Below the pieces are notes generated by a model. That model ran no database searches and was not told the origin of the DNA. It saw only the letters and a program-made list of their open reading frames with translations. From Periglandula ipomoeae IasaF13 (lineage: Eukaryota; Ascomycota; Sordariomycetes; Hypocreales; Clavicipitaceae), in the NCBI GenBank assembly GCA_000222875.2, contig AFRD01000113.1, positions 1 to 64,000 on the forward strand: a DNA stretch of 64,000 nt. Direction: 5' to 3'. The translations under genes and the position numbers were made by a program. Positions 55,901 to 64,000 of the stretch are shown piece after piece; position 1 is the first letter of the stretch; the number at the start of each line of letters is the position of its first letter.

Positions 55901-56388
55901 TGTGAATTATAGAGTTACGATGGGGGTATCGGGGGCTTGTCGTTGCTCGGGGAGCTGGAGATGAGGTTGAGGTTTTATCGCGCTAGTTCGGCAACGTCTC
56001 TATGTCACGTGATGATCGGAAAGTAGAGGAGAGAGGAATCCTGGCTCGAGGCGATGCAAATGGAAAATTCTCGGAAAAACACGACTTGTCTCTAGCAAAA
56101 CTTCTTGGGTCAATTTATTATGGGGCGTATCGATAACGGATCCTTGTATGTAGCAGATTTTCTGATTGGCTGTAGCTCTCAATGCTCAAAGAAGTTTTGT
56201 GACAGCCTCCGGTAGGATACAGAATTCTTCATTTGGATTTCATGACACGACCAACACCACCATCATCGTAAGCCTCATTTGTTCCTCACGACATTTCCGA
56301 CTGACTGTCGGGATACTCGTACTGTGAATCCGATTTTTTGCATCTAGTTCGCCCATTAAGTTTCCAACAACCAGGGCAACATCTCAAT
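55901..56388. promoter_or_regulatory. Divergent promoter between ATP4 and NOC4
   Basis: 488 bp between outward-facing starts. The ATP4-proximal side contains GTCACGTGATGATCGG (about 56003-56018) with a CACGTG E-box core and an adjacent palindromic TCACGTGA, a plausible bHLH-type site. Confidence 0.45.
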
Positions 56389-58153
56389 ATGGCCAAAGCT
56401 GGGGAGGGCTCAAAGCGGAAGAGAGCCTCTGATGGTGAACAGCAGTCCAAGAAGCGGCGTTCTCCCAGCGAGGAGAGCGAGGACCCTAATGCGAAAGTTT
56501 TGCTCATGGAACAGGGCATCCTGGAGTCAAAGAAGAATTATAATGACATTGCTGTCCTGCTCAAAACCGCTGGAGATTATGAGACTGATGAGGTAGAGTC
56601 TATGCTGGCAACCGTTGCGCTATGCAGAATCTTTGTGCGATTGCTGGCACAAGGATCTTTGGTCTCCAAGAAGTCATTGTCAGAAAAGGATCTGGTCGTT
56701 GTCAGCTGGTTGAAAGATCAACTCTCACAATACAAGACTGTCCTGTTGGATCTGCTGGGTGAAGAGGAACTCGCCGTTACGGCTCTCACACTGAGCATGC
56801 GGTTGCTGAGGGCAGAAGGAGAGTTCTTATATGACAAAGAAGAATACTCGTTCCCTACTGCCTTTTTCGAGAGCATTGTTCGAGCGGTACTTTTCTCGGA
56901 TAACGACGACGTTCGACGGGCTTTGATCGAAGAGTTCGCGGAACAATTTGACGACATTCGATTTTTCACTTTCAAATCAGTCAAGTATGTACCCCATCTA
57001 CTTTGCCGTGCCTTTGTCGCTAACACACCCCTGTGCAGGAACTTGATTGAGAGTCTAGGAGAGGACGAATCGGACAGTCTCTTTGACCGGGTGTTCGCAC
57101 TGATATCGACCTTGGACGGCGTACCAGAGTCCGCAGATGACCTGGAAGATTTCTACATCCCAAAGCCGTCGAAGAAGTCACATCCTCTTCGATCAGTTAC
57201 GCAGCATAAAAGGCAAGGCCAAGAAGCATGGCTGGCATTAATGGGTGTGGTTGAGTCGAAGGACGAGAGGAAGCGTGTCTTGGATATCGTGTCAACAATT
57301 ATTGCTCCATGGTTTACGAAGCCTGAATTGCTGGCAGATTTCCTCACAAACTGCTACAACACCGGAGGCTCCATGTCTTTGCTAGCCCTTTCAGGAGTCT
57401 TCTATCTGATTCAGGAGCGAAACTTGGACTATCCATCATTCTATCCCAAGCTGTACTCGCTACTTGACAGGGATATTTTACATTCAAATCACAGATCACG
57501 ATTCTTCCGTCTGCTCGACATCTTTCTAGCATCGACCCATCTTCCTGCAGCTCTCGTGGCTAGTTTCTTGAAACAACTTTCTCGACTTGCACTCAACGCA
57601 CCCCCAAGCGCTATCGCTTTCGTTATTCCATGGATCTACAATATGTTGAAGCGCCACCCAACATGCACCTTTATGCTTCATCGCGTATTAAAAGACTCCG
57701 AGATCAAGCAGCAGATCAAAGAGAACGGCTTCAAAGACCCGTTCTTGTCGGAGGAGACCGATCCCATGGAGACCAGAGCCATTGAAAGCTGTCTTTGGGA
57801 GCTCGTGCAATTACAATCACATTATCACCCCAACATTGCCACCATTTCCAAAGTCATGTCCCACCAGTTCACCAAGCAATCATATAATATGGAAGATTTC
57901 CTCGATCATTCGTATGCATCTGTAAGTGCCGGCAACACACCGTAATCCCATGGCTGCACGCAAGGTTGCACGCAAGTACTTCCGCTGACTATATGCGTTT
58001 TAGCTCTTGGAGGCCGAACTAGGCAAGGATGTCAGGAAGGCGCCTGTCGTTGAATTCCAGATCCCCAAGAAGATCTTCCTCCCGCAAGACGATCCGACAT
58101 CAGCACCCGATAGCTTATTAGTCAAGTTGTGGGATTTTGGAACCGCCGCCTAA
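56389..58153 (+). CDS. NOC4: Nucleolar complex protein NOC4 (CBF/Mak21 domain)
   Basis: Exons 56389-56984, 57039-57921 and 58004-58153 encode 542 residues. A basic nuclear-signal-like start (GSKRKRASDGEQQSKKRRSP) precedes helical repeats. The CBF/Mak21 domain spans about 310-450, with TGGSMSLLALSGVFYLIQER, NLDYPSFYPKLYSLLDRDIL, RFFRLLDIFLASTHLPAALV and FVIPWIYNMLKRHPTC. The C-terminus has DPMETRAIESCLWELVQLQS and KSYNMEDFLDHSY-type motifs. Noc4 with Nop14 and Emg1 is needed for 40S subunit maturation and export. The first intron (56985-57038) is 54 nt with no stop in frame; read-through would add 18 residues. The second intron contains a short direct repeat (GCACGCAAG). No defect seen. Confidence 0.94.
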
Positions 58154-58936
58154 ATCCTTCGAAAGTGAAAATAGGTGGAACTATTTGGTCTGAGACGAAA
58201 GCAGTCTCAGGCACATCTTGATGAAGTGTCTGTTCTGATCGTGCATAGCAAGCGAAACATGTAATAATACAATAGGCATTGGGAACAATTATTCATTTTG
58301 AATCATTAAATATAGAGTAGTGCATGAAGTTGAGTGTTACAAAAGGGTTCCGCCCCATACGAGACGCAAAGATGTTCCAGAATGCGCCTCTGCCTCTGAC
58401 CCTGTCATATCGTGTGTCCCAAATGCAGATATCACATTGCTTATTGTCCGGAAGGGTGCGACACTAATACCGATGCTTCGGGATGGCATGGGCCAGATCT
58501 GCGAGGGTCAATTGGCTCTGTAGAAAGAAAGAAACCCGAAACGGCTGGGATGGGCGGGCGCTGACCACAAGGGCAAAGGAGCAACGGAGCGGAAGACTGT
58601 GGCCCTCAGCGCCGGGCAGATGCAGCATGCAAACGCTGGCGGCAGGCCCACAGCTGGTCGACTGACATCACTGAATCACTTTATACCACTCTGTACCACC
58701 TTAGCGCGCCGAGCCATGTGCGCCCCATCCACGGCGTTCTTTTCGACGAACCCAGCTTGGATGCCAATATTCCAACTTTTACGCACCTGCGTGCTGCCGT
58801 CCGACAACGAGGAAACGTCGTGCAACGGTGCTTGTGGCCTGCTGATCTTGAACGGCCACGGTGGTTTCCGACCACTGGCCGCGACGAATTCCATCTTTAT
58901 CAGACTTCCTCTATATAATATCAATTCGCTTGGTAT
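58154..58936. other. Intergenic region before the Mg2+ transporter
   Basis: 3' flank of NOC4, then promoter sequence. TATATAATA at about 58911-58920, about 20-26 bp before the ATG at 58937, is TATA-like but close to the start. No gene is supported. Confidence 0.4.
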
Positions 58937-61592
58937 ATGTCCGACAACCGCTTTGAGTCACTGAGCGCCCTCTCCAAAGCGGCCATGGGGTCCCAAGGCG
59001 TCACCTCAGCTCCTGCTGCATCTGCAGACCCATCTTCTCAGGATCTGAAGCCTCGCAACCAGCCACGGAAGAGAAAGGGCCATCGAGGAGGGAAGAAGAA
59101 GCGATCGAGGCGGAAGAGCTTCGCTGCCCTCACAGAAGACAGCCACGATGAAGCTCCTGGTCCTTCAGGATCGGGCATGGTCTACCAGCTTTCCGGCGCA
59201 AGTCTGAGCGGCACAAGCATTGACAGTGAAGCATTGTTGGATCATCGGTAAGTGGTTTAAGTCTTAGGTTCAGTCGTCGTGCAATGATGCACTTGTTCTA
59301 ATGTAAAGCCTCTTCCAGAGAACAAAAACCTATGCGCATCAGACGACCCTCTACCATAGCAGTATCGAGTCCATTTCACAACCCGTACCCCACAACCCCA
59401 GGAGGTAGCCGCCTGCGAGCAGTGCAGACTCCCAATAGTGCTGGTAGCCATGATAATAGAAATCCCTGGGACGAGACGATGCCGCTTTTGTCGGGATCCG
59501 CCAAGAGAAACTCCCCCACGGTACCCTCAAGCTATGGTACTAGCGACACCAAAGCTGGCCGGAATCGAAGCCGGCGGTCCAGCAGATCATCGAAGCGCCT
59601 CGCAACTTCCCAAGGTGCTTATGATGTGAACCATCCACCTTCTGTTCCCGGCTCACCGAACTACGGCCCCCTGGATGGTCCGGATATGACCTTCGGCGAT
59701 GTCATGATACGAGAGGATATGTCGCTGCGTAGCGGCAGCCCTCGACGCTCAATGGATCAAGAAGAGGCGTTGTCAGAAACAGAAGGAGGTGCAGGTCACG
59801 ATCACCGGCAAGAAACACGACGGCCAGCGGCAGTGATTTCAGAGGATGTGTGCTTCCCCGTGCCCGGCATGTCTGAGCTTGGCGACGATGACACACGGCC
59901 TCACGACCCACAGTCTTATCAGCCGCGCACTCGTCGACGTCGTGGTCAATGGCCCGATCTTGCAGTTCTGGAGGAATGGAGATCATATGAAAAGGAGGAC
60001 CGCAGCGAAGAGCGCCGCGTCAAGAGAATCACGGAGCCGCAATTGATCAATGGTCGTCTCCGGCCTGTGCGAAAGGGTTGGTTCCAGACAGATGAAGAGG
60101 CACCTTATCGATTCACCTATTTCAACGAAGAGTTTCAGAGCACTATCCACAGCCAAACCATCTCAGAACTTGTCCAGCCTGGAAGCGATTTTCAGGAGCT
60201 CTTCATCCCTGATCCCCGTATTCTTTCTGAGGATGAAAGTAGCGACGAGGACGAGGATACCATATCCCTAGCGACGAAGCGACAGCGATCATTCACTGGC
60301 CTGGATAGTAGTTCAAAGATATCCACGCGACAACCATCTGTCGCTGGCTCGAGGCAAGGCGATACCATGTCACCGCACAGAGATGCTGCGAATCTCTCCA
60401 GACGTGTCAGCCCCAGTGGAATCAAGTCACCCGAGGGCAGTGTGCATCCCGGTCCTGCCACCGAACCCGCTGACAAGCCCGTTCGTTACGGTGACCGACC
60501 GGCCTGGTGGCTTGATGTCCTCTCTCCAACGGAGGCAGAAATGAAGGTGATTTCCAAAGCCTTTGGCATTCACCCTCTGACGGCTGAAGATATCATGCTT
60601 CAAGAGGCACGTGAAAAAGTCGAGCTGTTCCGCCATTACTACTTTGTCAACTACCGGACATTTGACCAAGACATCAACAGTGAAAACTACCTCGAACCAG
60701 TCAATATGTATGTGGTTGTTTTCCGCGAGGGAGTTCTCAGCTTCCACTTCTCCATGACACCTCATCCTGCCAATGTACGCCGGCGCATCCGCCAGCTGAA
60801 AGACTACCTCATTTTATCGTCTGACTGGATATCATACGCCATTATCGACGATATCACAGACGTATTCCAGCCACTGATTCAGAATATTGAGGACGAGGTC
60901 GACGAAATTGATGATGCGATTCTTCGAATGCATACGCCAGAGAAGGATGAGAAAACGGCCCATCTTCGCGACGACAGCTCGTCGTTCTTCGACTCGGGTG
61001 ACATGCTTCGACGGGTGGGTGACTGTCGCAAGCGAGTCATGAGCCTCTACCGTCTTCTTGGTAACAAGGCCGATGTCATCAAGGGCTTTGCCAAGCGATG
61101 CAATGAGCGATGGGAGGTAGCGCCGCGGTCAGAGATTGGGCTCTACCTTGGCGATATTCAAGATCACATTGTGACAATGACATCAAATCTTGGTCACTAC
61201 GAAAAGTATGTTAAAGTTTACTCTCCGCATCACACCAATTATTCCCAACACTATTTCTGTCAATCATACGTATTACGCGCAAGCTGACATTCGCCTCCTT
61301 TTTCCGCTTTTGTAGGATCTTGGCACGCTCTCACGGCAATTACCTAGCTCAAATCAACATTCGCATGAACGAGAGACAGGAGCAAACCGCCGACGTCCTC
61401 GGCAAACTTACCGTCCTAGGCACTATTGTCCTGCCCATGAACATCATCACCGGTCTATGGGGCATGAACGTCTGGGTCCCTGGACAAGAATACGAAGGAG
61501 ATCTAGCATGGTTTGCATGGATCACGGCAGGCTTATTGTGCTTCGGCCTGGCCTGTTATATGATCGCTAAGAGAGTGTATAACATTGTTTGA
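58937..61592 (+). CDS. CorA-type Mg2+ transporter (ALR1/MNR2 family)
   Basis: Exons 58937-59247, 59319-61205 and 61316-61592 encode 824 residues. The long cytosolic N-terminus has a very basic patch (PRKRKGHRGGKKKRSRRKSF) and Ser/Arg/Glu-rich disorder. The CorA funnel domain includes RPAWWLDVLSPTEAEMKVIS, FGIHPLTAEDIMLQEAREKV, FRHYYFVNYRTFD, YVVVFREGVLSFHF and LQ/NIEDEVDEIDDAILRM. The C-terminal exon carries the pore helix (TVLGTIVLPMNIITGLWGMN) with GMN at about 782-784 and a second helix (FAWITAGLLCFGLACYMIAK). Alr1 acts at the plasma membrane and Mnr2 at the vacuole. The long N-terminus and this layout resemble Mnr2/Alr proteins equally, so localisation is open. Intact. Confidence 0.94.
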
Positions 61593-62184
61593 TCGAGATT
61601 GATGCGTTCACTTATCCACGTATATATACGAAACATGCCTCCACAGTACGGGAGGGCAGGAAGCGAAATGTGTAAAAGCGGTGCGAGGGTAACTCTTCTA
61701 CTATGTAGTATGGGGATCATGAAGCGAACAAAGAGACGGTCGGAGCACATATCAGGTTCACATAAATCATTAAGTGGGTTGGTTTACAATGCAGCACATC
61801 ATGACCAGTATTGGGCTTATTCAATGCCTTGGAATGCATAGCAGTTCTACATATCAACGACGCAATAGGTTCGAATTCCGCATTGCTCCGCTTCGTCAAG
61901 CCCACAGATTTTGTATATACTCGCTGATTTGGAGTTTATTGTTATATCATGGTCTCGGCCATGTGAACAAGCCTATGTACACTGTAGACCTTTTCTCGTA
62001 GCTGTCAACTCGATCAGAGTCTGCCGAAAATAACCTCCTGCTATTGTAGCAATAAATTGGTATCCATGCATAAAGACCTTTGTCACGTCTTCGTTATTTC
62101 ACACTGCCAAGCTTACTTTTGAACAACCATCTCTTCATCCATAATCAAGCCAGATTGATTGTTGAGCGTTCCCTCTGCCCATGT
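61593..62184. other. Convergent intergenic region
   Basis: 592 bp between the 3' ends of the Mg2+ transporter and RNA15. No gene, repeat or RNA is recognised. Confidence 0.4.
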
Positions 62185-63268
62185 CTATCTTCGCTGAGCA
62201 GCGAATGTCGCCCTTAATGCCATGATTTGCTGTTTGTCAGCCTCGGGTAGCATGTCGATCTGGTTTTGAGACAAGTCCATCACGGTCTTCATAAGGGCGT
62301 CTGTATCCTGCGCTGCTGCCGCCGGTGGTGCACCATAGGCGGGTTGGGCAGCTGCTGGGGGCGCATATGGCATACCAGCCACAGGGGGCGTGTTATTAGC
62401 CACCGGGTATCCTGAGGCTGCTGATGATCCGGCGAACGCTGCTGCAGGCTGTGGCACTGGTGGAGGTGCATTGGGATTGACAACGGACTGAATCGCTTCG
62501 GGGGAGACGAGTCCCATGAGGAGCAATGCTTGGAATACAGCATACGATAGCTGCGGCGCCTGCTGGAGAAGCTCGGTAGCTCGTTGAGGTTCAGTCGTGG
62601 CCAAGGTCTTCATCTGAGTGAGAATATCGAGTAATTGAGAAGGTGGTAGGGTATTTAGAGTTCGCGAAATGGCGTCGGTGCATGTCAGCCCTGGTGGGAT
62701 CTCCTTTCCTGCCGGCAGAGGAAGTGAACTTGACTGGGTGCCGTACGTGTTGGTAGCCGTGCCATTGGGAGGATTCGATGTCATCTATAAAGAGGTTAAC
62801 GCAACAGCTCCCTGCACGCTGGACAGAGACGCCGAACCTGGTTATCGTCATCGCCGCTCTTTTGTTCATTAGAAAAATCGACGCGGAGTTTGCGACCCAT
62901 GACTTCGAAATCATTGAGGTTCCGTACTGCTGATGAAGCGCTATCTATGAGAGGACCAGAATGTCAGTGGCGGCGGGAACGAGGTAGGGAGCGCTTCTGG
63001 AGGATGGTTGGACGAACCTGTGTCTGGGTAGTCTGCGAACCCGAATCCCTTGGGACGTCCAGTCTCCGAATCATACACTAGTCGAAATCGCTCGACTTTG
63101 CCGGCGCGGCTGAAGATTTCTGTGATCTGCTCCTCAGAGAGGCCTACAAATTTCGCATTAGTACGACGATGGCCAGGACGTTGAATGCTTTTCGCGACGC
63201 AGAAGGTCTAGCATACCATAAGGAATATTTCCCACGAACACGACGCGGGACGGCGGTCTTGTCGACAT
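62185..63268 (-). CDS. RNA15: Cleavage stimulation factor 64 kDa-like RNA-binding protein (Rna15)
   Basis: Exons 63268-63217, 63143-63018, 62944-62838 and 62784-62185 encode 294 residues. The N-terminal RRM (about 8-84) has RNP2 VVFVGNIPYG, EEQITEIFSRAGKVERFRLV, RNP1 GRPKGFGFADY and SAVRNLNDFEVMGRKLRVDF. The hinge (about 115-180) binds Rna14 in relatives: GLTCTDAISRTLNTLPPSQL and RATELLQQAPQLSYAVFQAL. A Pro/Ala-rich linker follows. The C-terminal helices (LSQNQIDMLPEADKQQIMAL) match the Pcf11-binding CTD. Rna15 recognises U/A-rich elements in mRNA 3'-end cleavage and polyadenylation (CF IA). All four junctions are GT-AG and in phase. Shorter than vertebrate CSTF64, normal for fungi. Confidence 0.95.
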
Positions 63269-64000
63269 GCTCGGCAAATTTTGCGGTCGTTGCGTCAAAC
63301 GTAGTCGTCAAGGCTGCCAAGTCGAGATGGTTCCAGAGTCGCCTTCGATAGAGCAGGCACGCGTCGCGATTGCGCTGCCGGCGCTCTTTCCTTTTTTCCA
63401 ACCAAAAGCTATAGTGCTGAGGGAAGAATTCAAAGATTCAGTGAAGTGTGATAAAAGAAACCCGATTCAGTTCCAGAGAAACGGGTCAAGGTTTCTGAAG
63501 CGGCAAGTGAATTTTTGCTTCAGCCTTGCCGTCATCTCTGTCGCATTGTGACTAGCGAGAGCTCCAGTCAGCTCAAAGCATCTGAAGAGACAAAGCTCGT
63601 TGCGCGCAGCCGGCGATTTGCCGATCCTGTGGTGCTGGAAGACCAGAGACATCAATACCCTTCTGGGATCTGGTCGGGTGCCGCCCTTGCAGCGCAGCGG
63701 ACTGGCTAGGCACTGACCAGCGACGTTCAACTGGAACCAGCCCAATAATAGGCCGTAGTAGCTCCAATGTGGCTCCTGTCATGGTTTCGCGGCCCCTGTT
63801 GGCGGGCATGGGGCTGACAGGGGACTTGCCGCGGCTCCTGGTCAATTGAGCTCTTTCAGCCTCAGTACTTGCGACGGTGGCCTTTACGCCATGTAAGATC
63901 TCGAGTCTCGAAAAACTTGCGACACTTAATTTCTTGCCGCATTGAGCCATCGCCTCGTGCTCTTCGTTCTGGCGTGTCACGGTGTGATTCACTGCGCCAA
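63269..64000. other. Upstream region of RNA15 to the window edge
   Basis: 732 bp. The RNA15 promoter is expected here. A minus-strand open stretch (about 63992-63573) lacks an ATG start and is not recognisable. Nothing else is supported. Confidence 0.35.

Noticed and set aside
63573..63992. Open stretch on the minus strand at the right edge
   Set aside because: No ATG start and no recognisable features; it is probably chance in the RNA15 upstream region.
1..64000. CRISPR arrays, rRNA genes, bacterial operons or intact transposons
   Set aside because: No regularly spaced direct repeats, rRNA-like stretches, transposase/reverse-transcriptase motifs or terminal repeats with target duplications were seen; gene structure is eukaryotic throughout.

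Overview
The window reads as nuclear DNA of a filamentous ascomycete (Pezizomycotina), most likely a Sordariomycete and possibly Hypocreales. The evidence is short GT-AG introns of about 50-100 nt with CTAAC/CTGAC-like branch sites, single-copy fungal housekeeping genes, an HTF1-type homeobox regulator, a fungal NLR (nucleoside phosphorylase-like / NACHT / ankyrin) and a UstYa/DUF3328 protein. The order-level placement is inference only. All exon models come from splice-site consensus, reading phase and remembered family conservation; no alignment was run.

Layout. 1-5 kb is a compact housekeeping block with alternating strands: CMC2-like (+), TMEM14-like (-), OST2/DAD1 (+), GRASP/GRH1 (-), TGS1 (+). 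From 5 to 16 kb come a secreted amidase with a premature stop, a decayed ER-type Hsp70-like gene, a Kelch protein (KEL3/KLHDC4-like) carrying two lesions, a pyroglutamyl-peptidase-like gene and a glycerol-3-phosphatase-like HAD phosphatase. From 15.9 to 28.2 kb there is about 12.3 kb in which I can support no gene. It lies directly upstream of the homeobox gene at 28.2-29.9 kb.

30-47 kb looks like an accessory island. It holds a fungal NLR, a full-length ABCC-type exporter, a 62-residue predicted secreted peptide, a divergently transcribed UstYa-family oxidase and a six-cysteine secreted peptide behind a duplicated TATA motif. 47.9-63.3 kb returns to housekeeping genes with alternating strands: NDUFS2/NUO49, COQ6, SRC1/HEH1, ATP4, NOC4, an ALR1/MNR2-type Mg2+ transporter and RNA15/CSTF64.

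How the genes relate. The housekeeping genes serve unrelated core processes (respiratory complexes and ubiquinone, N-glycosylation, Golgi structure, snRNA capping, ribosome biogenesis, nuclear envelope, mRNA 3'-end formation). They share only architecture: divergent pairs with 0.4-0.7 kb common promoters. In the island, the ABCC exporter, UstYa oxidase and small secreted ORF could form a small metabolite or modified-peptide locus, but no core synthase or KEX2-repeat precursor was found. Several conserved genes carry single-base lesions, often in short homopolymers. Draft-assembly error must therefore be excluded before any is called a true pseudogene.
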